In this document: positions 1 through 14,209 of the stretch, piece after piece
Layout of the letters: each line of letters begins with the position of its first letter
Position numbering within the stretch: the stretch's first letter is position 1
Source of the DNA: Microvelia longipes
Lineage: Eukaryota; Arthropoda; Insecta; Hemiptera; Veliidae
Reading direction: 5' to 3'
NCBI GenBank assembly: GCA_018340805.1
Contig: JACMZG010000008.1
Coordinates: forward strand, 26,176,753-26,240,752
Length of the DNA stretch: 64,000 bases
Made by a program: the position numbers and the translations under genes
Notes under the pieces: generated by a model
The model's input: the letters and a program-made list of their open reading frames with translations, nothing else
What the model was told of the DNA's origin: nothing
Databases searched by the model: none

Positions 1-1222
1 TGCTCTAGATTTTACATCATATGTAAGTTAGTATGTATTACTGAGTTCCCTGTAAATTAATCCAGTTTGTTTTAAGAAATTATTTATAAACTGTTGAATC
101 TTATCAAGAGATTAATGAATCAAACTGACTAACTCAGTTAAGTACTATATTTTTCCAAGCTCTGTTCGTGAACATTACAAACTGCCTCTCGCAAACTTAT
201 ATTTATAATGTTAAAATAGAAATAACTAATTTATAACTTATTGAAATTTATTACGTCGGGGGGGAGAGAGAATGACTGCCAAGATACCATTTATCTTACA
301 ATAAGTCAGATCCGTGGGCACTGAAAGTTTGTGTACTCGTTGTCCAGTGTGCTTATGTCATGACTTAAGTATGAATATTTTTCCACTTATGCGCTTACCT
401 CCAGTGCTCAGAATTATTTATCCGACAGTTTGTTTTTGTTAAATTGTTAATGTGTTTTGTTAGGCCTTTAGTTCTGAAAGATAAGTTTATAGCGACTCTG
501 AAGAAGCCCTAAAGGAAAAAAGAGCTTGAGTATTAATAACTATTTTGACTTGTTCTTCAATGAATTCCTTATACCTATGATATTTATATAAATTAACGCA
601 TCTTTCAATATACTGATTATTCATGGTAAAATTTATATATGAGGGTATACTCTTTAGAAATGTAACTTAACAAGGTTCAAAATGCTAATAAAACCTCATG
701 TATTTATATAATTCCAACCTAAACTATTCTTACATTCATTTTCTTTATTTTTTTACCCGGATCACTTACATCCCAGGCAAATCCATACTTTTCGTTATGG
801 ACATTTATCTAAAGATTTTGCTAAGTGCGACAGTGTAAGAAGAAGTATAGTAATATTAAAAATATTTAACGAGCAGAGCTAAAAAGGTATATCTGTTTAT
901 ATTAATATGACCTTTACCCATGGATTAAAATGTACTATATTAGAGTGATTGACAACATTCACTGTCTTGTACTTAAGTTTCAATCAAAACAAAAACGATA
1001 TTATTGAGTTTGATAGTAAGTAAAATGAAAGTTCAATTATAAAAAACATAATTAACTTTGTAGTCAAAGAATCTGATTATTTCAGGTCAAACGATTGAAT
1101 TAAAAGATATAATAACATACGATTGGACTTAGAGTAATAAAAAAGAAAGTTTTTCATTTAGTCTAGCAAAATGAAACAAATGAAAAGAAAATTATTTCAA
1201 GCAAAGGGAGATAATTCCTTTT
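1..1222. other. No gene seen
   Basis: AT-rich sequence without a convincing ORF, RNA gene or long repeat. It could hold intron or upstream sequence of the SENP-like gene. Confidence 0.4.
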
Positions 1223-1372
1223 CTAATCCTGTGTTAGCGAATTCTTATGGAAAATTCACTATGGTATAGGCTATGGCGGAAGTCAAATTTTGGACCAAAC
1301 TGAAATCAGTTTAAATATGTCTTTATCAACTTGGTACCAAAAGTCAACCTTGGGAGGACACCAAACCACAGG
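1223..1372 (+). mobile_element. Degraded fragment of family A element
   Basis: Aligns by eye with the left part of the element at 58455: TTAGCGAATT, an ATGGTATAGG segment, CATGGCGGAA-like GGCTATGGCGGAAG, then AACTTGGTACCAAAAGTCAACCTT and a GGGAGGACACCAAACC run. Confidence 0.6.
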
Positions 1373-2494
1373 CCTAAGGCAAGGCCAATATGAGAATGTT
1401 ATATGAAAATCATAGTACAATGTGTATAAAAAAAACAAGAAATTTAATACATTAATATGTATTTATTAAAGTTTTATTTTTTACATATGCTAATCTTTGT
1501 TTCGTCTAGTGTTTCTTTTGATGAGTTAAATCATGTAATAAATATATGTTAAAATGTATGACGTTAAAAAATAATAAATTTTAGTAAGATTTTTTTTGGA
1601 CTGAGTGACTTATTCTAGTATTAAGATATTCGATGGCAAAGAAGAGAGATTGCTCAAGAAGAGAAGAAAGAAGTCATAGTAGAAGAAAAAAGTTGAAGAA
1701 ACTGGTCAGTAAAATTTATTCTCATTTGTTTTTTTTCAAACTGCTTTTCAATAACTGTTTTCTTCTTGGTTGAAAATTATTTTATTTTTAATGGACTAGT
1801 AAAAAATAACAGTGGGATATTAAATTTATGAATTTAAATAGCTCAAAATTCATATCATATCTTTTGTAGTGATCACAGACCCTTATATCACCTGAAATCA
1901 GATTCACTTTAGTCTTAGCAGTAGCTGATATAATGTCCTACTTAAATTTTACAAAAAATTATCTGAAACTAGCAAGTCGGAATCTTGATCCACAAAAGAT
2001 GTGTAGATAAGAAAGAAAACATTTTTTTTAATTAAATTCTTAGTATATTTTGAACAAAAGCAAGTTACACAGAACTTGTTTTTTACTGAAATTTGATTTA
2101 TCTGCCTAAAACAATTTAGAAAATAACCCACATTAATAACAAAGTAACTCCATTAAGAACAATAACTTGTTTTAAAAATTAAATATATGCAAATAATTAT
2201 ATTTTGGTAGCTAGAAGGTTAGGTTACCCGGAGGCTTACTCACACTTTTTACCCTTTTCTGGTTTAAGAAAGATGTAAAACGCACACATCTAAGTCTGAG
2301 TGTTACTCTACTTTACCGTAGATTATTCAATAAAAATATGGGTGGTGAAGGAGAATAGTGTCAGGTAGGTTAGTGATTCCAGGCTCATGTGCCGAACAAA
2401 CCTATACATTCTTGGTTTCTGTTTTATCATCAAATGTAAAATTGTGTAATCATTTGTCTTCATGCTGCCAGAGTTGTTATATTGATCGAGATGA

Positions 2495-2619
2495 CGAAGA
2501 AATACAATATCGGACAAACAGGAAACCCAGTTGATTCCGACTCAAGAAGCTCTGTTTAAAGCTATTTGGAAAAGGACATCATCACTGAAAAAACTCCGGT
2601 TTGACGTTCCAATATGCAG
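2495..2619 (+). CDS. Candidate upstream exon of the SENP-like gene (weak)
   Basis: An open frame from just after a TGA (2492-2494) runs to a strong splice donor (CAG|GTAAGC at 2617-2625). It encodes a protein-like stretch containing TQEALFKAIWKRTSSLKK. No clean pyrimidine-rich acceptor or ATG is visible at its left edge. It ends in phase 2, whereas the exon at 5966 needs phase 1, so a further exon or an indel would be required between them. It could equally be an unrelated chance ORF. Confidence 0.28.
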
Positions 2620-5600
2620 GTAAGCGTCTTACTGTATACATTCTTTAAGTTGTTTATATTTATTGTATTCATATTTTCAACATCGTGTCTAGAGTTCATC
2701 TCCCTCAAACTTTTGCGCGCAAAGATTATACCTGAAGTATAGGAAAAAGAAGGATTGGGATAGTCACTTAGTGAAAACCTTTCAAAGTGGAAATTAAGAT
2801 TAAAATGTAACCAAACGTTAGTTCTTGATTGGCTATGGCTTTCAAGCCAGCATAGTTCACTCATTACTATGGAACTTAAAAACATCTTTAAAAGTAAAGA
2901 CATCTCCTTAAAACCTAAACGTACCCACTGTTATCTCCTCTAATCACGTGGGTTATGTTCATATAACCTAAGTAACTGATACTTTAAGTTATGAGAATTG
3001 GGTTTGTTGAAATATATGACTACAATAAAGTCAGATATTAAAATTTAATTGTTAGATTAAATTTTAAATAACTCTAAACAACCTTCAAATAAATTTTGAG
3101 TTGTTTAGATTAATGAAGTATGGGGATCAATTACAATTGATCCCTAATCCAATTTACAAATGATGAAAATTTGCTAAAAGGTATAAAAGTTGTGATAGGG
3201 TAGGAAAAAAACCACAATGTTAATATTTAATTCTATAGGCCCTAGCCGCGCTACCTGCTATTTTTTTACTAAAATGCAAGCTATTCTGTAAATCTACTTC
3301 TAACTCATTTAAAATATTTTGTTCTCACTCTGATTCGGTCGCACCATAAAAAAAAAAATAAATATCAGCATACATTCTAGTGACAGAGTTTATGTCAAAT
3401 AATGTATAATAAAAGAAACCTTTTTTCTCAAAGGACCATGATGTCATAATGAAGTTAGTTTTCAATTGCACACTTATAAGTGGTCGATTGAGACATTACA
3501 GGGCAAAAAATTGGTTCTGCCTATAACGTGTGCCTATTGTTTTACATAACAATAAAGGGGCTTTTAAGTTACTTAATTTTGACACTTCATGTTTTACCTT
3601 CAAAATTGGATCATAGACTAAGAGATATTTACTGTTATAAATATTACTGAACTACAGTGAAATAGAATACAGATTATATCATACATATATATATATAATT
3701 TTATTATATATATATATATATATATCTGTGTTGTTGTAGTGTGCCTATCTTTCTATACCGCTCTGATAACCATCAGCACGGAACCTAAAGGTATTGTAGA
3801 GAGTTATTGACCTAGAGGTATCAATACAGGTGTTTCATATAAAGTTTCCACCTCGAAGGAGGTGATAATACTCCTGAAGGAGAACAAAAATATCTATAAT
3901 TTAATTCCTGATCTCCACACCGTTTTCCACAAGGTCAAATTTAATATTTTTAAAAATTAATTGACTACGCCACCATAAATTGGTAATAGCCTTAACTGTG
4001 AAGCTGGAATATGAAATGGTCTCGGAAACTAAGTAAATTTCCTGAAGGACAAACTTATCAAACTATGTCAAATTATTATTATCAAAAACATTACATACAT
4101 TACAAAAATTGATTTTTTGCAAATGGGATTTTTAGAATTTATATGTAGAGCATTAGAGGAATGTTAAGGAGATAGCTTAAAGTTAGCCAAGATGGAAAAA
4201 ACTCTTATCATTGTCTTTTTAAGAAATCCAAACATTTAACATTCAATGGTTAAATTAACTATTAGTTATTAGAGTGAAAAACTATGAATTTTTCAATTTT
4301 TGCTTAGTATAAAGTGAAAAGATTTAAAATATTATTTTCTTCGATAGTGAACAATAATGAATTTTTAGACTCTAGGAGTAAAATAAATATTTTATTCTTA
4401 TACATTTTTCTCGGGAAACACATCTTTCCCCTCTGTTTAGAGGTATTTTATTATTTTTGTTGTACCATTTAATAAATTGTAGAAATCTATGCCAAAAATG
4501 CCTTCTTCTATGCGGGATTGTTTAACTTCTTTTTAGGCGGTCGAGATTTAAATGAAGAATAGATTCTCCAGACTAGAAATTATCTTTTAGAATGCAGGAT
4601 CGGTCGATAGATCTTACAAAACATACCGTGATAACAGTACTTTTAACAGAACTATGGCATTAAATTCAAAGTAACTGAATTTAAATGGAGGTAATATCTC
4701 ATTATTATTTTAAAATAACTAATTTTCATGGGCTGCAATTAACTTTAATTATATAAATGTATTTATAAGTTCTTAGATTGATGGTTATTAGGATTAATAT
4801 TTTATTAAAATAAATGATAAAAAATTAATCAGCTGCTAACCCTTACTTATAACCCTAGCTTTGATTTATTTTTGAGTGACCTTAATGGATCAGAACATTT
4901 TCATTAAATCAGTACCTCAAAAAACGATACCCTATCGGCATATGTTGTGTATCTTACTGGTTTTAAGGTTATTATAAATTAACACAATTAAGCCACTCAC
5001 CTCCAAAAATTGAATGACACCTGTACGTATCGTAAGGACTATTGCACACATTTACCTAGCTTTTGAACAGAAGATCCTAGTACTCGTTGTGAAATATTTT
5101 TCTAAGATCATAACTTTGAACATTGTGTATTTGTTGCATTGCTGAAGATCTTAATAGGATCACAATTCAACTCTTGTTATCTCGTAAAAACATAAGGGGA
5201 TACATACGGGAATAAAATCAGGTGTGTCGAAAGCTTATTGGTCTTATGTTTATGACTTCATTACCATTTTAGAGTTCTGTATTAAATTCCTAGGATATGC
5301 TTTTGAAAAAAAAAAATCGAAATGCCTGTAAAAAAGAATCTGTGGACAACTTAGTTACCAGTTAGAAATGAACTTCTATGTAGACAGGACATGTGTAGCT
5401 CAATCCATACTTTTACACCACCTGGCAAAAAAACACAAAGTAATATGACAGCGATAAATGTCAATATAAATAATAAAAGTACATTTCTTTCTTCGAATAT
5501 CCTCAAAGTGTTGAAGCCCTTGAACTTCTACTATGGAATTACTATCAATTTGTTTTCCCCAATAAGTTTTTCTGTCAAGTAACCCTAGTCTATCTTTGTG

Positions 5601-5965
5601 ATAGTTCACAAAGGTTTTCAGCATTTTTTGAAAGTTCCACGTTAACTTGTAATTTTAATAATTATTTAAAGCTTTGCATAACCATGAATTTTTAAAGGTA
5701 TTAAATTTATTAAACGAGACTACACAAATCTGTGAGTGATAATTGAAAATCTCACTTAACTTTTTGTTGTAAGTTCACCAAACAAAATTTACACATCAGA
5801 CTTATAACTTGTTATAATTATAAACTTATAGTAATTTACCTCTCTTAACAATATTTTAAATAAATCCCTTAAGTGTAGTCACAATATTTGCCTTGAAGTA
5901 AATCAATCCAGTGACTGTATTTCTTAATATTGTTTTTAAAATGATTTAATTTGTTATTTTTTCAG
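2620..5965. other. No supported gene; AT microsatellite near 3.7 kb
   Basis: AT-rich; an (AT)n tract at about 3683-3725. No exon with matched splice sites and family similarity could be recognised, although the missing N-terminal exons of the SENP-like gene may lie here. Confidence 0.4.
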
Positions 5966-6401
5966 ATCTTGTGACCATTAAAATTTTAAAGAATGATATA
6001 GTAAAAGTTTTAGTTTATTTTGGACAGGACCTTCCTGTGATGTTTTATTATATAACAGCAGCTGCTGGTATAAGGATTTGCTCTCTTTTGAAAATGACTG
6101 GAAAGGACGGTGCTGTTTACTTTGATCCTACAAGTTCTGGTTAGTCTGTTTTGTTAGCTTTCAGTTGATTTTAATGACATGGCCCTTATCAGAAGAAGAT
6201 TTAACCAGAGTATATGCCTAATAGTTATTGATTACCTGACTCTGAGAGAAAGTAGGTAGTCCAAGAGCAATCTGAAAACTTGACTTTGCTGTACTGCTTT
6301 AACAGTTTTATTAAGAATATATAATTAAAAAACGAAGAATATAAAAAAAATCGACTAATATATATATATATTATATATTATTAATTAATATTATATATAT
6401 A

Positions 6402-6491
<90 letters not shown>

Positions 6492-9400
6492 TATATATAT
6501 AATATATAGGGAACTCCATATAATTGCCCATGTTAAATATGTTGGCAAATCAAACTGAATGGTTTGAATAAGTGATTTCCTGTTGGTTGTGTGCAAAACT
6601 TTTTCTGTTGTGTGCTGATAAAATTTCTCAACTGACAAATGTTTATTTATCAAAATCTGATAACTACTAACAAAGCTATGAAATTTGCAATAATATTTTA
6701 ATAAAATCGGGTATAGGGTACCTCATAACTTTTCTTCACCACATTTAATTCACTCCCCTCGTTTAATTCAGACTTGCTTCCTTTGTCCTCAGAATATAAA
6801 AATTGCCAAATTTATACTGCAACGCATCTTTGGCCTTATTTTGCTCATCCTCAGAGTATAAATAAATTTGTTTTATTCCCAGATGTCACCCATACAGGCA
6901 TTGACCTCCTCAATGCTTCTCAACTTTTATGATCTAACAAAAACTGCAAATACACTTGTTTCAACTCAATTGGATTATTTTTAGATTTTTTAAAATTAAA
7001 AAAAAGTGTATACCAGTAATTTGATAAAATTTGAACTAATGCTAATAATGAGATGAAACTTAACACATATGATGGTCTTTTATATGACTTAATGCATACC
7101 AACTCTCAAATCCATCAAAACATTTTCTAAGTTTTATGATTTTCATACTTTTGATAGTCAATATTTCCAGTTAATGTTGATGTATAACAATTATTTTCTG
7201 GATAACACAATTACATCTGAAGATTCATTTTTGAATTCTCCAGCATAATTACTCTGGGAGATACGAGGGTAACACACACTCATACACACATAAATACCAA
7301 CAGAAAATTTTGTGAAAACCATTCAGGAGGTCTTAAAACAGATAATATAGGAGACATATTAATTCAGATTTTTTTTTGCTAACACAATACTTTTCCTATA
7401 TACCTATAACATAAATGTGGAAAAGTAAAAATGCATAACACTATATTATTGTTTTTAAAAAATTGACTGACTGCTAAGATAAACCATTTTTTCTTAGTTA
7501 AATTAATTTTTAGTTATCCAATTTTGATAAATAAACGCTCCACTTTTTAGAAAAGTTATCAGCTTTAAAATTACTCTTCAAGTTTTTGCACAAAACTAAC
7601 AGGAAATCTTTTTACAGGGTAACTCAGAACTTTCCTCACTACTCTAGACTTGTTTTGCGCTCCTCACTACTTCGACTTGTTTTTCTTATCTCACTACTTC
7701 AGACTAGTTTCGCTTATCCTCACTATTCAGACTTGTTTGCTTACTCCTACTTCAGACTTGTTTTGCTTATCCTCACTACTTTTGACTTGTTTTGCTTATC
7801 CTCACTACTTCAGATTTGTTTTGCTTATCCTCACTAACTTCGGACTTATTTTGCTTATCTAACTTCTTGGACTTGTTTGCTTATCCTCACTACTTTGACA
7901 TGTTTTCTCTCCTCAGAATACACAAAATCAGCAAATTTATACTTAAACAAAAAGTCTAATTCTTTCGGGGTTTTTGATCTTATTTGAGTTTACTCTTTTG
8001 TCTTAAGGGTGGTGGAACGCGAACTTAAAATGCTATCCCACGTCTCCGTACATAATTTTTAAGATAGAGACGTAATTTTTTTTTTAATAAAACTATTAAA
8101 ATGCCAAAGGGTACCTAGTTTTTATTTTTTGATTTTTTTTTTAATCAAGCGTGTACGCGCTGGTTAAAATCAAAATTTTCATTTAAACTTCAAATTTAAA
8201 ATGTAATTACTAGCCCCCTTTATCATGTGACTTAGAACTCAAAACCAAAATTTCAATAAAAATTAATTTTTCAAGGCGTGCTAAGCTGGCGAAAATAACG
8301 CGTAAAATGGGATTTTAGTTCCAGCGTTATCCGATAGATGTTCAGTCATCAGTTTTTAAGTATACTCGAACTTACTGTACACGTCAGAAAGATGAGTGCG
8401 AGACTACCTTCGCCCTTTTCAGTCGCTAGGTCTTCCTATGTAACCATAACTTAAATATTATTATATATGTCAATCAATATTATAGTTAAAAAATCAATGA
8501 CAATATTATATTCATAATTTACAAATGAAGACAACAATTATTTTTATAGGTTAAAATGCTTCAATGAGTTTAGAGGTAAATATAGTGTGGATTGTAAAAG
8601 GTCACTATTTAACCTCATTCGTCCTACTACAACAAGGCATATACAATTAAACAATACAAATATTCAATCAATGTAATCAAACATACATTCTGACACTAGT
8701 AAGTCTTTAACACATAAATTGAAATAGTTTTTATTAGTTTTTTACAATCAGTATTTGCGAATCATTTAATTGTTATGGAAAGAATAATTAAAAAGATTTA
8801 AATTACTTTTATTAAAAATATGAATAACTTTTAAGTAAATCAAAATAAAAGTTTGTATAATATAAAATATTTTGAATTTGGCTATTTCTTCATTTTTTAC
8901 GTGATCCATTATCATAGCAACCAAGCTATAGCATAGTTCACTATTTTTTAGTCTCTGTTAGAGATTGTCATAATTAATATTTACGTGAATTAGTGTCTAA
9001 TTGTACATTGGGTCCAAAAAATGATCAATAATGTAACTATAATGTGTATTCTAAGCTGTACGCGGAGCGAAAAACTAGCTAGCGACGATAGTTTTATGGG
9101 TGTATATTAGGAACTCACTTAGTGGAATACATAAAATAAATTAATCAATGACATGCTCGCAAGTTTGGCTATTAGAAACGCAGCAGCGTTCCGCCCGCCA
9201 AGTCAAGAAGAAAAGTAAAATACCCCGCTTAGTCAAAAAAACATTAAGCTGCCAGTGTATAAAGTATACTGTACGCAACAAAGTAGGGTTTTTGTAGCGT
9301 AAAAACGGCTATAGGTACATAAAATAATGTACCTATAGCTATAGCTCTGAGGGCGTGCCTGTGATCAATAAAAAAAAAAATCATCCAAATCGGTTTGAAA

Positions 9401-12400
9401 ATTATATTTTGCAAACCTCCCTTCCTGCACTTTTTGTTGACGCACCTACAGCCTAAACTACTGAACGGATTTTGACATATGAGAACTTTTTGGATTCGTC
9501 TTATGCTCGTGTGCATTCTACCTAAAATCTTAAAATTCGACATTCCTAAGCTGTACGCGGACGAAAAACTAAGCTAGCGACGATAGTTTTATATGTTTGC
9601 CCTACCCTAAACTACTGAACGGATTTTGATGTGTAAAGACTTTTAGATTTCTCTTATGCTCGGTGTATTCCTACCTCATTCAATCTAATTCGATTTTTAC
9701 GCTTAAAGCGGAGCGAAAAACTAGCCTGCAGCAAGAGTACTGAACACATTTTGATATGTGGTGACTTTTTGAATTTGTCTTACGCTTGATAAAATCTCAA
9801 ATTTAACATTCCTGTGCTAAACACGGAGCTAGAAACTTAGCTAGCGATCGCACTTTTATTAAAATTGACCCATCTGCACCTTTACTAATAAAGGATTTTG
9901 GTTTGAGGACTTTTGAATTTTTTTATGCTTTTTACATTCTTATATCAATAAATCCAAATTAATCAATCCTATTTGTACGCGCCGCAGAAAACAAAGCTTG
10001 AGAGTGGTATATACATATATACATTGACACTCTTAACAGCTTTATTACTACACATATTATGTTTACGTCTGTTTTACATAAAACAGGAGTCGTACAGAAA
10101 GTCATTAAATCTTACAAAGACCACTTATTGTCGGAAATTCTCCCTCCAAGTCTTTGGTCCAAAAAAGTAGGGAAATCAACTTTTCGTATAAAAGAGACTC
10201 GCTTCGCAAGATAACTTATAGGCTCATATCAAGAGGCAAATATTAAATCATTAAAAAGGGCTCTCTTCGCTCGCAAGAATGCAAAAGCTATATATAAAAA
10301 GAGGTTCTCTAAGCTCGCAAAACAGAAGTGTAAAATTAGTACACTAAAAAGGCTCATTTCGCTCGCTAGTTTGCTATAAATATATTCGTGGGTATAAACA
10401 TGATCGCTACGCTCACTAAATTGCTATAAATATATTTGAAAGTACATAAAAACGCTCACTGCGCATTCGCAAGATTGCTTCATTATAATATTTAGATAAA
10501 AAGGCTACTGTTCGCTTCACTCCCTGATTCATTATATTCATGAATAATATAGCAATAGTAGGTAGTCTACAACTCACTAAAATATGTAGTATATTTATTG
10601 CAACCTAAACTAATGCATAGTTTACTATATTCTTTAGTCTTACAATAGAATATCACAAATAACATTACGTATAGTGACAATACTTGTATTTAGGACTAGT
10701 GTAGTTTACGAATTCACGAAAAATAAATATATTCATTCCAACCTGATATATAGATATTCATTGCAATTTGATCAAACACATTTTGTTTAAAAAATATTTA
10801 TTTTTTGCGCGTGGCGTATGTGCAATTTGGAAAATGCTAAAATTAACTGTTGAAATTTTTATCCGAAAATTCAATGGCCCGTAGGCTTTTATTGAGAATT
10901 TTTTCATATTTTAGGGCTCCTCCTTGGGTTAGTTGGAGGAGGGGGACAATTTTGGTGGTTTTTGCATTTTGAAAAGGCATGCATATTACACATTTTTAGT
11001 GTGTAAATATGTGTATTTTACACTCTATTGTGTGTAACCAGTATTTAAATGCATATTAGTGTCTACCATCAATACCTACAATAGGATACCCCACATGATT
11101 TTTAAAACAATATTTATTTTTGCGAATGTGCATTCGCTTATAATCGACAAATGCGCATGCCAGATTGTTGCTCTATTTTTCCTGTTGTTGATAAAATAGA
11201 TATATACCAAATTTCAACTTTCTAGCTATTGAGTTCCCGAATGAGAAATCGGACAGACAGACGCTCGACAGAAAGTATAAGGGTTTCGAAGATTATCTTC
11301 GAAATCCTAAAACAAGCTTATTTAAAAAAAAAACATTTTACTAGAATAACTGTGTACATATACTAATAAGTGAACGAATTTTTAGTTCGTATCAATACAA
11401 TAAGTACAGTATTATACGTGTAAGTAAGAAATAGTCTCATCTCGAGACAACGAGATAAGACTAATATAAATCGTGAAGGCGGTGGCGTAGAGTGGGAGAA
11501 GGCGCTCCACACCCCCAACTAAGGAACGCCCCCTCTTTATACACAGAGTAGTTTTCTCTTCTAACGCATCTAGTGGATAAAAGCGGAACCCAGGTCAGTC
11601 CCCGACGCTGAGTTCCTTTTCCAATCCCACCCCACCTTAAACAATATCATTCGAAAGGGGTTTAAGTCATAAACAACAGGTAAGAAAACTGGAACTGTAG
11701 TCAACAAAACTTACTCTGGAAAAAAGTGTGAAAAAGGGACCTAAATAAATCAGTATTTCATATATTAAGCAGTTTTGACTACAACTGCTCAAAGCAGTTT
11801 TACAACAGCAATTCTCTAGTTTATTGTTATAACTATAAACAAAGCAAGTTTATTTTATTTTAAGTTTAGGGTCATTCCATCACCAGCCAGGCCAATCTAA
11901 AAAACTTGTCAGGTGACCAACTCCGATTTTCCTGAAATTGTAATATGTTGTACCCCCCATAGGTAGGAAATGTTTCCCCAAGTAATTTTATTTTAAATTG
12001 ATTATTGTGACTTTGAGGAGGGTTCAAAGTGCAAAAAACTGCAAAATTTGGAGCAAATTTGGTAAAAAGATATATTTACATTTTATAGCATAGCGCCTAT
12101 AATATTTGTGGTAAAAAGGTGATCTTGGTCTCATTGTAAAGGTAGAGAGTTCCTTTCAAATAAAATGCATCAACAATGTTGTACTGTATTTCTGGAGAGC
12201 ACTGTTCTGACACAAAATAACCTAAAATTTTCTTCATTTTTGAAATTTTATATTTAATAATTTAACTATATAAATAAACGGTAGAAGTTTAAACTACTGC
12301 TCTTTTAAGAGTCTAACCCAAGTAGTTTATGCTCAATTTTTTTCAATTTTTTCTGATGTATTGTATAGCTAAGGGCGCGAGTGGAGAAAACTCGGTTTTT

Positions 12401-14209
12401 CGGAAAAATTCCTATTTTCGACCTCAATTTACTTCAAAACTCCACCCTCAATCTTCATGAAATTTGGCTGATTTTCAGTCCATACCGTCTAGGTTTAAGA
12501 ACATAAAAAATTTTTAAACATATTTGTGTGAAATCAAAAATAGCGCTCTTATGAGCCGAAATTACACCGTAATTTTTTGTATTTTGGCAAACTCTGGAAT
12601 ACATTTATTTGTTAGTTGTTGGTCATTATGCATATATGCATACATAAATTAGTATTAATAAACCAAGTTTACAATGATGTAAACTGCTCTTCTTTTTGTG
12701 ACAAGTATATGTTGCATTTTGAAGTGACGTCACTGAAAAATGCCCGCCGCTTGTTGGGTGCATTATAAATATGTGCTCCAATGGGGGTAGTAGAGGGGAT
12801 GGGAGTCTCTAGTCTACGGAGACACTATTAGGAGTAAGTACCATTATGCGGTACCCTATGGAAACAGTCTTACTTCTAGGTCCCTAATTACTGTGTTATT
12901 TTATGTAAGTCCTCCCTCTAATTATTAGTATCTTTGACTCAAACCCACTAGTTTCCATTCAGCTTACAAAACATAAATAAATGACACGATATATATTTTG
13001 TCTCTTGCACAATTATATAGTATAAATTTAATATTATTTCTAAAGGATACTATTTTTACTCTTCCGTAAATAGGACCTAGAATAAGATGTTTAAAATGTA
13101 AATATCTTTTTACCAAATTTGCTCCAAATTTTGCAATTTTTTGAACTTTGAACCCCCTCAAAGTCACAATAATCAATTAAATAAAATTACTTGGGGAAAC
13201 ATTTCCTACCTATGGGGAGTACAACATATTAAAATTTCAGGAAAATCGGAGTTGGTCACCTAACAAGTTTTTTTAGATTGGCCTGGCTGGTGATGGAATG
13301 ACCCTTTAGTTTAAGTGCTTTAGTTTGTACATGATAGTGGACTGTAATAACTATTATTCTTATTAAAAATAAAATATTACAAGGTCAAAAATAATGAAGA
13401 CTGAAGTCCCTTATTGTTAATTTTTTTTAACAGTTGTACATAATAATTACCTTATCTTAATTTTCAATCCAAGAAATTTACTATATTATAAAATATTATT
13501 ATTTTTAAGACAAAATTAAATTCTACTTATAAAAGCTAACTTGGTGAAACATATGAACTCCTAGTTCTGTAATTATTATGCTTCATGGTTCTTTATGTTA
13601 TTTTGCAGAGGAAGTTCACAAAAGAATAACCCTGTTACCAGACTCTATTGATGAGGAATCTAGATTATTTATAAGAAGTATTTATGATCCGTCAGGACTA
13701 ATAATTGATTTACTTAGTGAGGAGGCAAATGAAATATTGCTTAGAGCCAGAGATGTAAGTTTTGTTTCTTATTATTTGTATATTTCTATTTTAGTAGTTA
13801 ATATGTCATGGTTTTATGTTCCAATGGATTGTTTTAGTCCTTAATGTCTTATTTTGGTCTTCTAACTCTCTATTAGGTATAACTCTTAAAGAAGCCATCA
13901 ATCTCTGTTAAAATGTTGATGTCCTCTTCATGATAAGAAATGTTTACTGATACAGTCAGATTTTCGGTGAAGCATCTTCAAGATTCTGAAGTGGAAAAAT
14001 CTTCAGAATCTCCAGGCTTATTGGTATATTTAGGATCTAAATAACTATTAGATTTTCTATTATTCATCTCTTTGGTCAAATAACTGTCATAGCTTGCAAA
14101 AACAAAAGCCCAACTGATTCATGATCTTATTATTTGTTTAGACTAATACCCAGAATAAAAAATCTATCAGTTCAGCCAACTCATCCTCTCAGGTGCAAGA
14201 AATTCAACA
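5966..14209 (+). CDS. SENP6/7-like: SENP-like gene: N-proximal exons preceding the catalytic domain
   Basis: Three exons. 5966-6139 encodes a segment with [20 protein letters not shown], the conserved block found upstream of the protease core in SENP6/7-type proteins. 13609-13754 continues with the [16 protein letters not shown] block and ends in LLRARD. 14142-14209 is a short Ser/Gln-rich linker. The first intron (6140-13608) is 7.5 kb and is filled with repeats. Splice sites are TTTTTTCAG|AT and TCTG|GTTAGT for the first exon, and TTTGCAG|AG and GAT|GTAAGT for the second. Confidence 0.85.

Noticed and set aside
1634..1705. Lys/Arg-rich possible exon (MAKKRDCSRREERSHSRR) with AG and GT flanks
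   Set aside because: Composition reflects a purine-rich run, the donor GTCAGT is weak, and no family similarity is visible.
5391..5624. Opposed ORFs of 63 and 74 codons
   Set aside because: Overlap on both strands, with no splice sites or protein-like composition.
6381..6653. ORF with long Tyr-Ile repeats (also 45458-45743, 51894-52130, 57567-58043, 58556-58738)
   Set aside because: Translations of AT or CA microsatellites; no start context, no conserved flanks.
7632..7916. CRISPR-like repeat array
   Set aside because: Units are contiguous with no unique spacers; this is a eukaryotic minisatellite.
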